Shown: positions 1 through 13,000 of the stretch, piece after piece
Position numbering within the stretch: position 1 is the stretch's first letter
How the letters are laid out: each line of letters opens with the position of its first letter
Assembly: GCA_013399305.1 (NCBI GenBank)
Contig: VXAI01000117.1
Location: 124,001-188,000 of the forward strand
Direction: 5' to 3'
Length of the DNA: 64,000 bases
From: Rostratula benghalensis
Lineage: Eukaryota; Chordata; Aves; Charadriiformes; Rostratulidae
Program-made: the position numbers and the translations under genes
The notes under the pieces: model-generated
Told to the model about the DNA's origin: nothing
Seen by the model: only the letters and a program-made list of their open reading frames with translations
The model's database searches: none

Positions 1-3000
1 CTGCCCTCTCCAGAGAAAAAAAAAAAATTCAAATATCAGTTCTGTAAAACAGGAATTATACATATTAAATGCAGCAGGTTTGCACTCTGGCAGCCTATTA
101 ATTCAAAGCCTTTGTAAATCTATGGGTGTTGATGAAGATACTTCTCACTCACACACTACATAAATCATAGGAGAACTGGGCTCAAAAATGGTAGCAGAAA
201 AAAACCAAATATTTCATGTTATCACCAGCTGATAAAGAGTGGAACCAAGAGGTAAGGGACAACAGGACACAGTGCCTTCTGGAGACTGCATCAGCAACAG
301 TGTCTTAAGGTATTGTGCAAATGCAGCTGTTGTGATGACACACAGTCCTTACCATGATCCAAAAGCAAGAGATTGACATGAACATTGTTGCTCACTCAAT
401 ACAGTGATGAAAGCACCCGCCTACATTAGCAGCCCACTGATTTCTTAAGGAATTTTCTAAGGGTGAGAAAAACTCAAAAGACATTTATAAATTATTCAAA
501 ATCTCATTAAAAACTTTGGGGTTTGTTTCTCATACATTTTTTCTTTGAAAGACAGGTCTTGTTTTTAAAGGTACTTATTCATGGGAAACTCTGAATGCCC
601 CATCCTTGTTCTCATTCAGGTCCTTAAAATGAGTCAGCTTTTTTTCCTTCCTTGTTTCTGAGACATTCAGAAATGCTACTGTTTCTGCCTACTCTGTATT
701 GTCTTATCCATGGTGACTCTTTGTATCTAAGAGTCTTCCAGCTATTAAAAATAGGCTCCCTTTTTCCTCCCTTCCTCCCTCTCTTCTTTTTAAGATCACC
801 AGTTGGTGTCTTTCTTCATTTTGGCTACAACATTTGAAAGGACAGGATTTAATGTGGGGACATTCTGGGCTGAGCTGGGAGCCCCGCTCTACTGAGCTTC
901 ATTTTATGCTGCCACTCAAGATTTATTCTGCTAATGGCTGCATCATTCCTCTTTCCGTATCCAGAGTGTTACAATCTCCAGTTCCCTGGTTGATCAGGAT
1001 TTCATGATACCAAGTTGGGACATGTTGGAGGTGGTAGCAGTGGTGGTGGTGAGATGAGGTTCTGGCCAAATACACTAAAAGCAAGGGTGGTAACAGAAAG
1101 CCTGGCAATAAGAAATGCCAGCCTGGCATCAGTGTTATGCCAAAACATGGATATGTTGCTGCTGGGACCAAGGTCCCCTCACACCCAGAAGCTAGCCCTA
1201 CTCCCACATATTCCTCTCTAGCTTCTGCTCCTCCCTCCAACCATTTAAACCCCAATCCAGTCAGCATGGCAGCCCAATTGTGTCCAGGAAGACCCAGCCC
1301 AGATCTTGGCAAATATTAACCCTTTTCAATGGATCATATTTTACTGGGTGGGGAGAGCAGAGAAGGGTGAGAGAATGAGGTTGCTGGGATGCCTCCCACT
1401 GCCATAAATACCATTCAGTGAAGTACAGTGCAGTTTTGACTTTATTTCAGTCTTTTTCACAAGGCAAAAAAGGATGAGATCACAGCTATTTTGTATGAAA
1501 GGCTGGCCTGAGAGGTGAACTTTGCTGTTAGCAATATCAGCACTCAGCTTCCTTCTACTTTTATCTCACTCAGCAGTGAATTCATCTGGTAGGGAAGTCT
1601 GTAAGAAAAATAAATTCAAGTCCAATTCCTCTGCTGGAATAAACTGATATAATTCATAGCAGTTAACATGAATAAAGGTCAACCTATTTTGCTAAAACTT
1701 CAACGCTTACTTTCATTTTCCCCATTTTCTTTTCCTTTGGTTTTTTTGGGGTGGTTTGGGGTGTTGGTTGGGGTTTTTTGTTTGGTTTTTTTGTTGTTGT
1801 TGTTTTTTTCCTTGGGGTTTTTTTGTTGTTGTTGTTTTTCTCCAAAGACCACTCTTCAAAATGGATTTGCTAAGATCATATTCTTTGCCCATCAGTCGCC
1901 TAGTGTCAGCTCCTCCTACCCTCTTTGAATCACTCTTCAGACTCCCTCAGCTTCAGGACATGAAGGTCAGACTTTTTGTATCTAGTTTGAATGCCGTCCA
2001 CAGCCTGATCCTTCTGCCTACCTGCCCTTATAAAGCCTGCGCTGTCAGAGGGTGCCTGAGTTCCCACCCTTTATGAATAGGACTAAGCAGGAGAGCCAAC
2101 TGCTCTCTACTCATTGGGAACCTCCAAATGAATAATAAACCGAGTTAAACTAACCAACCAAACCAAATTGCAAACCTAATAGATCGTCACACAAACACTG
2201 CATGATTTCCGGAAGGTTTTGTTATGTTCTGTGACCCTGAAACAATCTTTAGCGTGAAATACCATCAAAAATGAACCTGTGGCAAAATTGTCCTAGGAGA
2301 GTTTGATGTAATGAAGAACAATCTTGATAATGTGTGGTAAATTTTCCCTTTTTCTCCATGAAATCCTGAGTAAAACTCAGAAGATAAGCAATCATGAAAA
2401 CAAAAACCAGGAGACAATTTTTACTGTGGCCACAGACACCATATCAGAAAATGCTGCAGATCCCCCAGCACAAACTCCCCATGCTTCCCTCTGCCCCAGG
2501 AAAGGCACTGGGCTGTGATCAGAGGGCAGAGCTAGGCAATCCTCTCGGAACACTGTAGAGCAGGGGTCCAGGATATGTGCAGGAAGCCATGGAAGCTCAC
2601 CTTCGTAAAGGTTTATCTACCCCTGCACTCTGGGCTTAAACCTGAGGCCCTGGTGTTGTCAGCTGTGCATACCGTGGCTCTTGGCTGGCCCACAGGACTG
2701 ATATTTCCTTACCTGGAAATTAGGAGATAGGGGTGGAGTTATGGGAGGGAGGGGGAAATCCCGTCCAGGCCAGCTCTTAGTCTGATATGGGTCCTAGGCT
2801 AATATCCACACCACTGGACTTTCCTTCCTTCTAGACAAAGGACATACATAGATTTGGAGCACTGGAGGATTTGCTTAAAGATCTTCTGAGCCAGATCATA
2901 TCTGTTCTCTTTTCTGTTCTGTCTGCTTCTTACAAAGGCTCTGGCCATGTTAATTGCCAGTGCTTTTTTCCCCCCACATTACTACATCATTTAACAGGCA

Positions 3001-3894
3001 TGAAGAAAAATGTCATTTCACTGCCCGTTAGACACTAGCCAGAAGTGACAAGAAATTTAATGCAGAGTTTGGGGATAGAGCAAAAAACTATTTCTGAAGA
3101 ATGACAGTATGTGCAAAGCATAAAGCTTGAAGCTTAGCAGCTAAATTCTGAAACCATGCGATACTATGCTGTCCTGTGTCACTAACAAGCTGCCAAAATG
3201 ACAGCAAACTGGACTATCTCCTTCATAAAGCAGTCTGTTCAGCACAAAATAAATGACTACTGACTTTTAACACTGCACAGCACCATTACAGTGAAACTGT
3301 GTTGTGACCAACGGCAAACCTACATGGAACTACCTTGGGAAATGAAGCTGCAATTATTTTTTTTCTAGCTTCACATGTTATCCCAGGTTCTTCTTATCAA
3401 AATCATCTAATTAGACACTGCATTATTTCCAGTTTCATACCAGCCTAACTCTCTTGAAGTTATAGGAGTAACACTGCTGTTTACTTGGAGCAATATAGGA
3501 GGGAAGCAAGGCATATTTCCCAGTGCAACCACATCACCACAGTTTCTCCCACTCAAAGGGTGTCTTCAATACACTTTCTTGCCACAATCTTCCAGGAGAA
3601 ATTCAAAGTTTAATTCTGGTGCTCTCAAACTGCAACCCCAGAAGCTTATGCTGTCAACCAAACCAACAGAAGTATTTGTGCCAGAGGGGAATGATGACAG
3701 ATCTTTAAACACCCACTGTCTGCTGTTTTACAAAGTCTCTATTTTACACTGAGTCATAAAGCAACTGTGTAGAGATCTGGTCTTCTAGCTGATCATGAAA
3801 CTGAGCACAAAAATCCAGCTGAGTTTTTTCCAGGGCTTAGCAGAGCAAGACTCCTCACACCTTCAAGATGAAAGATTTAAGGAACTGTTTGTTC
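1..3894. other. Intergenic sequence, no gene seen
   Basis: This AT-rich sequence lies downstream of NUAK1. Only short ORFs (up to 129 codons) occur and none resembles a known protein. It includes the T/G-rich tract at 1738-1842. Nothing else identifiable was seen. Confidence 0.7.
1738..1842. repeat. T/G-rich low-complexity tract with internal duplication
   Basis: The tract has long T runs broken by GGGG and TTG triplets. A block starting ggggtttttt and ending in (ttg) repeats plus a T run occurs twice in tandem, with about 40 bp between starts, so part of the tract arose by local duplication. Confidence 0.8.
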
Positions 3895-4040
3895 AAGCCT
3901 AGGTATAGCACCCTGCACTTGTTTGTACTGAGCTTCATCCTCCTCTCTCCAGTATGTTTTCTGAAGCTGATGAGATAATTTTGAATTCCACTCCCCACCC
4001 TGATACACTGCAGGTCTCTCAGCTTTGTGTCTTCTACATT
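3895..4040 (-). mobile_element. Degraded CR1 LINE fragment (ORF2 interior)
   Basis: Read on the minus strand, the fragment preserves the region after the reverse transcriptase active site of CR1 ORF2. It shows a TKL-like start followed later by MKLSTNKCRVLYL, matching the family pattern NLMKFNKxKCKVLHL. It is heavily diverged and broken, so it is an old copy with no coding capacity. Confidence 0.6.
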
Positions 4041-7000
4041 CTACAGTTCAACCAAAACCATCTTTACCCACCCTTGACATCACAACCAAAGACACTGAGC
4101 TATGCTGGAGCCCCAGCTACCCCTCTTCAGGACATGCCTCCAGCTGAGCTGTGCCATCAAACCACACCTTCAAAGCCACTAGGTAGTGTGAGGTGGCACC
4201 AGAAATGGTGCAAACCCTCTGCAGTTCTGAAGGAGGATCCCAGCAATGGGTGTTGGCTGAACCTTGAAGAGCATCTTGGTGGGCACATGCTGGGCTCTTT
4301 GGGGTCTGTGAAACAGTGCGGGGTGGAAAATATGGGCAGCATGGCACCTCAGACAGTAATTCTACCTTGTGTTGGGCCCATCTCTGTTCTCTGTGTTCTC
4401 TTCGGGCTTCTCTTGGAAGCCCAAATAAGGTTAGGAGAACCATGGGAACAGGCACAGTAACCAGCTTTTCCAAAGAAAACAACCAACTGTGGTTGTTCTA
4501 CCTTTCCAGGAGAACGAAGGCAGTGCTTTTGTACACAACTTGGGTGCGTAATGCCAGGCAGGCCCAGACAAGTGGGCCGGGTTGCATGTTCATTTGCCTT
4601 TTTGGCCCTTCCACGGAGGCTGAGCGCACATGCACGTGGGCTGCCTGTCACAGTGTCAGCTGGGCTATGGCTGCCTCCAGATCCAGGAGGTGCAGGCTGC
4701 TGCCCGCCGAGTACGTGCCCCCAGCAACCCAACCCCTTTGGCAAGGCAGGTGTTTTGCTAATTTTCTGCCTGCACGTACACGTCTCCACATCTCCCCATG
4801 GGCACTCAGCTTGTTTGGCTGCATCCAAACTGCTGGCACCTTGGAGGAGTCACAAGGGAGAGGCTGCCCACCTCACTGCAACAGTGCTGAATATGTATGA
4901 CCCCCAACATATGCAGCAGAGCTGATGTGATCTGAGAGGGGATATAGATGCCCAGGGTCAACTAGAGGTGTTCCTCCTACCCTTGTTCCTGTTTTAGAAG
5001 AAACACCTGACTACAGAAGAAAAAACTCCAGATCCCAGCTCTTTACCTCTTAGACTGGAATCTGGAAGAAAAAAATACCAAAAAAAAATCTTGGATGATC
5101 CAGACTAAGGTCTCTGATATGCTTATTTAAATTATAAATCCTGGAGGATTAGAGGTGATGTATGAATGGGTTTTGTCTGTGAAGGTGGCACTAATAAAAC
5201 ACAGAAGCCCAGATTTTCAAAACAAGTTAGGTGTTTTATTAAGAGCTAATAGCAGATCCCTTTGAGTAGTAGCAGGATCTGAGGCATCTTTCTGGGTGGC
5301 AATGAAAATAGGGTGTCTTTTTTTCAAAAGGGTACTGTGCTAGGTATTTCTGCTCTGCTAAAACTTCGCCAAGATATCACCAGAAAATGTCACAACACAA
5401 TGCCCTGAATTTAAGGGTGAACATTCAGTCTTCATCTTCATGATACATTATTCATATCTTCCTGCATCTCCTCATGCTTGGGATACGTACTTTACATTGT
5501 TGGGAAATTGTAGCTAAAATGGGAATTATTTGGCTGAAAAACATGCTGTGGCTCTCCTGGTTTTCCATGGATGCAGTACTGTTCATATGCATGCACTGGA
5601 GCTTTCAGCGGAGGGACAGTCCTGTTACAGATTGAGCTGCTGAGCCAGCACCTGAATTCATGGAAATTCCTTTTACTCTTTTCAGTTCTTTAGCAAAGCT
5701 TCACTCACACCAGTGACTAAAGATATTTTTACTTTTGCACATCTGTCCTTGATCTATTGAGTATTTTTCTTCCAACAAGCAGTCACCACAAGGGCATGTG
5801 TCTGTGTGTGTGCGTGCAGGACAGTTTTGCATAAACAGTTGCCATGCTGCCTTGATGTCATTAGCAGAAAAAAGGATTTATTGCTGCAGTGTAGAAGTCT
5901 GAAGAGCTCAATGACAGATGTAAAACCCAGCAAGTCTGGGTTCCTGGTTCAGTTCTGGGCTAATAAAAATATTCTTCACGCATATTTTGCATCCAAGCAA
6001 TTGTCCATCTCTTTTTCCCTGCTTACCTCCCAGCAGTCACTATGTATGGAAATGTGTGCTATCCACTGAAGTAGAACCTACATCTTTTTTAATGTCAGCT
6101 GTTGGTTTGATGACAGACTGAAATACACCTGGATCTGCTGGAGTCCGCGCTATGGATTTGAGATGTTCTAGCTAAAATGCCAAGAAACTCATATCTTCTG
6201 TAAACAGCTTAGCAAAGAGAAAGCTGGATCATGTGCACATAGACACGAGCAAGGTGGTTGGTAGTAGTAGCAGAAGCATTCTCTGGTCAGCATAAGGCCA
6301 CTTATGCTGCACCACTTTAAAATGACCACTACTGAAGGAGCTACGCTGGGAAAAGTATCCCCTAGAATCTTGCTGACAAGGGACTAAATTTATATTAATT
6401 CCATCTTGATACCAGGGGGCTGGAGAATTGCAAAATGGGGCATACTGAAGAGCTTCTGAGGAAGAAGTGAGTCAAATTTTGTTATTTTCAGTGCAGCCAG
6501 GATTGGGTTTTGCCACTTGTTAGGGGGGTAGGTTGATTTACCCAGCATAGTTGTGCTACAGGAATCACAGCCAGGATCTGGAGCAAATGTCTCAATTGCG
6601 ACATCCTGGCAAGAGGCTTGTTCTAACAAGTAGCTATTTTGAGAAGAGGAAGAAAAAAGAACAAAAATTGGCAAGAAGAGCCTGCAAAGGCTGCAATTCA
6701 TGCAGATGCTCCCTTCTGCTTTCGGGGCCTTGCAGACCTGGTTGTGCTATCCAGGCTCCTGATTCCTCTGCTCTGCCAAAACAACCTCCCTGTCCATCTG
6801 TAAGGGACCCCTGAACACCCAGAGTCTTTCTTTAACTCTGTTCCTGTGCCTCTCCATGCTCCTTGAGCCTTGGTTCCCCTTCCACCTACTGGCATTCCCG
6901 TGTGCTGTTCCACACAGAGTGGCTGCATGAAGCTCTCCTTCCCCAGCTGCAGTTTTTCCTGTACCCTTTACCTGCTAATGCCTCAGCACCCCAGTGTACT

Positions 7001-10000
7001 GAGGAGTGTTGTCCTATGTACCTCAGGTGACACCGCCTGTCTGTCACTACTCACAAGATCTGAAATATTCATGTAGGGCTTAACTTGCGGGTGCCCAATG
7101 TCTCATTCGGTCATTTACATCTGGGCGAAGGAAACACAAGGTGGCTGTGATATGTGACCAAATGTGAGCAGCTGTAAATTGACAAGGGCCTTCTGTCACC
7201 ATTATTAATCCCCTGAGTCACACTGCCTCCAGATATTTCCTGTGTCACTGCTATTTTTAATTCTTCACCAAAAACAGACTGTAGACTTCAGTTCACTCCT
7301 GCTCACATCAGGCTTGACTCAAGCCTCTGACAAGCAGAATTACACCAGAACTGCCCTGGCATGGGGTGGAATCTGCATCCTAGGTTTTGCGTCATTTTGC
7401 AATTATTATGAAATATTCAGTGGGGCTGAAGTACTAAACAGCATCAGGAACTAATCTGATATTAACAGACTCTCAAAGACTGACCGCGAAAACAGGCCAT
7501 CTATTACCCCGAATGTTTCAGAAAGGTTGGATTCTAGGTTCAGTGCTGGCTTTTATTTATTTTTTTTCCCTTTGTTTTTTTTTTTTTTTTCCCCCCACTT
7601 ACTTAAAGCTGTCTGACATCAAAGGAAATACTTGCCAGCATTATCCTGAACAAAATCTCTGCAGCTGAGGCACATCAGATGTCAGGCAGTGCAAAGTGCA
7701 GTAGCCTGTAAGTGTGAGAGCCATGTGGACCTTTGACATTAGCCTGAGGTTTGTTAAATCAGCTCCTTAGAGGCACGGCAAAATGGTGTACACTGAAATA
7801 GCTCTCAGTTCCTTTCCACTGGCAAAATAATAAATGCTTGTGGTGTTTATGTGGAAGACTTAATGTGAACAGGTAGGATTTGGTTAGCACTAGTGGGAGC
7901 ATCCTGGCAAAATTTTATAGTATGTTTTTAAATTTAAACTGAGGACTGCTAATTAGCATTTGCTTTGAGATCCCCATACTGCACAGCACAAAAGTGAAGA
8001 CAGAGAAAATCAAGCTAATTGTTCCCTTGGATAATGGGCTTCAGATTAAGCAAGCCAGGCACACATTGAATTGCAGTGACCCAGAGCCCTTATCTAGCTC
8101 CAACAATGCGCCACAGCTCTGACTGAGGAAAGTTGCTAAAACTCAGGCATCAAGTACTTGGTGAGACAATGTTAAAGAGGGTGCCAGGATGTGCCTCAGA
8201 TACACCAGCCCCGCTGAGTCACAGGAAGGGGTAGCGGAGCTTTAGTGACTTGGGTTTATAGTCCCGTGGTTAACATTCGTCTGCTCAAGCAATATCCTTC
8301 CTTCCCTCAGACACAACAAGGGACCATTTGCCAGCTACTGACCATAGGGAAAAAAAAACATGTCAAAAGTGGGAACCCAAAAGGAAAAGAGAATATTTTT
8401 GCTCTGCGCCGCATATCCTTGGAGAAAAGAGACTTTGGGAACTTGGCTGAAAAAAAGCCCACCACATGCACACCCAGGACTCAGAGGTATCAGATGGAAA
8501 TCAACTAATTCTTTCACATGGCTAAAAGAATTCTTCTTCCTCACCAAAAGGATTTAACAAGCTTTTAGAGGTTTGCAGTCAATAGAAAATAACTTTATAG
8601 AACTGGCAGTTTTCTGGCAAAATATCTTATTCCAGTTAAACGTTCTGTGCATTCTTTGGAAATTTGGTGTGATAGAGAGAGCATGCCTGGTTATACCTCC
8701 GTGTTTATTTTCTGCCTGATGTACTAATTACTGACACTGGCCCCAGTGTCACATCCACAGCTCCAGTCAGCATCCCCCAGGGATTTATTCAGCCATTCAG
8801 CCCAGAAATCCCCCCACTCTCTCTTCCCTCTAGGAGCCCAGCAGCTGGATGACCCTGCTGATTTTACCACTCTCCCTCTGGGGAATCAGGAGTTTTCTGC
8901 ACGGGTGGAAGGTTTAGGAAATTAAGCTTCAGGCAGACACATCATTATATTCATATGCTCAATATGCAGTAACGTTAGAAATGCCATTAAGCACCATATA
9001 TCAGTGGGGAGCCTTTCCCAAGAAGTTTCCTCATTTTCTCCTCTGTCCTTGCCTGTTTTCCAAATTCTTCATGCTATGCTTCCTGGGCAGGAGCTATTCT
9101 TCTGCTCCTCAGAGTTCTGGAGACTGCTCTTGATCAATGCCCATCCCAGCACAGTCCAAACACTGGCCCAAAGGGCTATCACGTGCTTGGATCTGCTCCC
9201 ATCTGCACCTCACTCAGCACACATGTAACGCCATTGATGGCAGTGGAGTCACCCTCCAAACAGGGCAACCTTCAGAGCTGGGTATGTCATTGAGTGTCTT
9301 GTGTGTGCTCAACCTCAGATTTTTTTCTGATTCCTGAATTCTGCCATCAGATCAGGGTTTCAAGGCATTTTGCTCCTGCACGAGTGTGAACTTCTGTATG
9401 TTGAAGGCCATAGACTGATGCCCTGTTTCACCTGAGCTCCATAATTTCTGTTTGTCTTCCTTTCAAAAAGACATCCAGACTTCGATTAGTGGACATTCAG
9501 AGGTGAAGGCTTCATAGTTTCCTGAGCAGTTTGCTTCAGTGATTGATTACTTTGACCATTAAAACTGCTACCCTTAAATTTTCAGTTGATCTTGTCTGAC
9601 ATTAGTTTCCAGGCACCCTTTTTGTTGTGCCTTGAGTTGACTTCATACCTAGTGTTTTCTCCAGTCACCCATTTGAACTTCCTGTTGACACCTTAAGTCT
9701 GCCTGCCAGGCATGTTTCCTGGCCACAGTGTCATTCTTTTTCCTCCACCCATTTTGAAATTTTCTAGCTCTTTTTGGATGTGCACAGAGTACTGCCCAGC
9801 ACAGTAAGGCAATGGCAAGAGGAAAGCAAGGAAGGCACAGGGAGATTAGGCATTTTTGTCTTTGTGATAAAGCTAAAGCAACTAAGCCAGCCTGTAAGTC
9901 CTTTGCAACATTTGCTTTAGACCTTGGCCTCACCCAAAGCTTTCTCAAGGAAACCAGAAGAGGGTAAGACATTGACTTGGCTATTTATGTGAAAGCCCCC

Positions 10001-13000
10001 AAAGTCCTGGTCACTAAGGATCCTATATTCGGGCTTACACTTGGCCCTTCAGACAGGACAGTTGTAAAATCCAAGAGAAGAATTTGGACCTGAGGGAGTA
10101 ATTGTATACTCCTAGTGCAAGGCGTATACATAGTAATTATGTATTCCTGAAGTGTATGATGCTTGGTAATTATACACAGCAGACCCAAAAATATCATTTA
10201 ACACGTGTGCTGGTTTTTAAGGCAAAAATAATGGTGAGTTTACTTTGTGATTATATGGTCTTTGCTACATATACTTGCTGCCAGTACTTGATACTTACTA
10301 TGTCATTAAATGGTCAGCAATTGCTTTGGAGGCAAACGCTGCTTGGAAAAATTTTCCCTGAAAAATGGGGCATTATTTAAAAATCATTAACATTTTTCAC
10401 CACAGCATTTTTCCTAAGGGAAAATATATGAGTCCTGCAATTTGACTGCAGTCTACATTCTTTTGGAGATGTGTTGTGTTCCTGTTGTTCTGAGGAAGCA
10501 TAATGATGCTTCTCTCAATGTTCTTCTGTTGGGCTATAATCAATGTTTCTCTCCATCCACTTTCCCCAAGCTCTTCCATCCCAAGCCAGAAATAATAGTT
10601 GAAAGCTGATTGTAATTTTAAGCCAACAATATCCCTGCTCCTCATGAAGCCAATGGACATGGCAAAGTTCCCATTGATTTCAATAGTCCAAGTTTTGTCT
10701 TAAGGATCCTTGCCATGCAAATGGAGCAATTCTACCAAAGTCAACAGGGCTGCATGGAAAATGCCTGGGTACAATAGCAGCAGCATCCATCCTGGGGGTA
10801 GGAGGATCTCCTCCAATTGCTTCTGACCCAGGCAGATCTACACATGCATGCACGCACGCCAGAGTGGAGCTTGCGGTGCAGAAACTCTCTTTACCTTTGC
10901 CAGCACAGCATGGTATTTTGTTTGATTTCTGGGATGCAGCACAGAAACATGACTCTGCCCAACCTGGCATGACTGCAAATTTAAGAAAAGATATCCTAAA
11001 AGAAACAAAGAGGCAACATTATTCAGCATATTCTATATGAAGACTTATAGGGCTCTAACTAAAGTAATTTTATGGCTCCTAATGCAAGTACTAAATTCCT
11101 ATATAGCTTTTCTGCTCTTCCTTGAGTTTTCCATTTATTCCAAGGAGCACTGAAAATATTTTGGTGGTGATTCATAATAACGTGACACCAGTTAAGTTAT
11201 AAGACTGGAATTCACTTATTTTCAGAAGACCAACAGAATAGCTGTACATTACTGTGTTGTCAAAATAATGCTCTTAAGAGACCGCGGTAAAGCACACCCC
11301 CCCGTGCTGGCTGCCTGCAGAGGGGAGAATTTTATCCTATTCTTTTGCAGATCTTTGCCAGCATGACAATCTTCAGGACAAACTGTACCCAAAAGCAAAG
11401 TGTGCGTGGAAGACACGACTCTGGTTAGTTCCTGTGGGCATTATATCCATCCCTAAGCCTGCAGATAGAATCTGTCAATCTGCAATGGCTACTATCACTT
11501 CTTGTTTTCAGGCCTGGTGAAAGCAATGAATGGTTTCTGAAAGCAGAGGCCAGGCAGTTAATGGCAGCTCAGGTGACACAAAAGGAAGATAGGAACACAG
11601 CACCTTAGCCACAGAATTACTTGCTGACTGCTGGGTGCAAAAAAGTGATTTTAATGGCTATGATGCTGGACCACATGGGATAGTTCAAACACTAAATGTA
11701 AGACTAAAAAGCTTTTGTGGACTGGATTCTTTAATAATAATCAAGTATTCCTCCTCTGAAAGCCACATGCTTTCTTTAGCCATTTTCCTTTTGAGGAAAA
11801 CCGCCCTTTTTCAGATGTTTGTCAGCTGATGTATTGCTACATCGCCTGTCTTAGAAAATGGATGAATCCTGCCTGTGCGTGTCTGTGTCAGAGGAGTGAG
11901 TTTTAAAATAGCTGCTTCTATTAAAAAACCCTCCTGATTATATGGCAATGCCGAGATACTTAAGGGGTTCAAAGTAACTATTCACCTCAGGCATCTTTGT
12001 CCAGGTCCATGTAATACCAGAAACTGTTTTCCCTGGAACCTGTTTTTTAATCATCAGGACAAGCACTTTTTTTGGGAACCCAGTGTGGCCACAGAATGAC
12101 TGCTCTCAAATAAATGCTTTTTACCAGCTGAGATGAAACCGAGGCTTTGGGGCACCTGTATTTTATAATATTACTAAAAATACTATGTGAGCCTTTGGGT
12201 TTCAGCTTTTCATGGCTCATACCATCCCGATTCTCTCTGCTCTCCCACAGAGAACAAAGTCTACCCCAGTTTAACCAGCAAGAAGCTCCAAAAAGCATCA
12301 CTGCAAGCTCAGCCAGCAGCAAAGCCAGCAAATCTGCTCTGAAAATAGAACCAGTGAAAGAGAGACCGGTGATGACTCACAACTCAGCTCTGCTCTTGTT
12401 TAGAGTGGCACAAAACAAGAGTAACTCCCTTTGAAACCGGTGAAGTTAACACCCTTTCAAGTAGCCAGGCTTCTTGAGCAGTTTCAGATCAACCTACACT
12501 GGTTTGGCGGGATTCAGCTTTGACATTGGATTGGATCAACTGGTTTCCCACTTGCTAGGGCTCCAATGCATCTCCTCATCAATTAGGAGCAACCTGAGCT
12601 GGAGTCTACTGGTGCAAAAAGTGCCATTGTTGGGGTGACAAAGACTCTGCATCAAGCAGTCTAGGGCTCCTCCACAGAAGTTCCCCTGCGCCACTGGACA
12701 GATATCTGTTTAAATCACTTGCCTGAGGGATGAGTGAGAGTGCTTTGTTGTGTTTCTTACATTTCCATGGCATTACACAACACAATTTTTGCAGCCTGGC
12801 TAGATCCCTAGCTGGGGGAACTTGCTGAGCACAAGGGTGGGTTGAGGATTTTGCTTGCTTGTTTGTTTTCCTCTGAAAAGCAGGAGATTTCTCATAAAGA
12901 GTTTATGGGAAATTCAGTTATAATAAAGATGTTTCCATTTTAGTGAAAATATTCACTAGGGGAAAAATATTTCTCAGCCATCTGTACTGTATGCTTTCAG

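Noticed and set aside
3954..4460. 168-codon plus-strand ORF
   Set aside because: Its start overlaps the antisense of a CR1 fragment and the remainder has no recognisable domain.
4316..4900. 194-codon plus-strand ORF, with overlapping open frames on both strands
   Set aside because: The interval is GC-rich, so stops are rare in several frames at once. No domain, signal or splice context is visible and the translation is Cys/Pro/Arg-rich as expected by chance.
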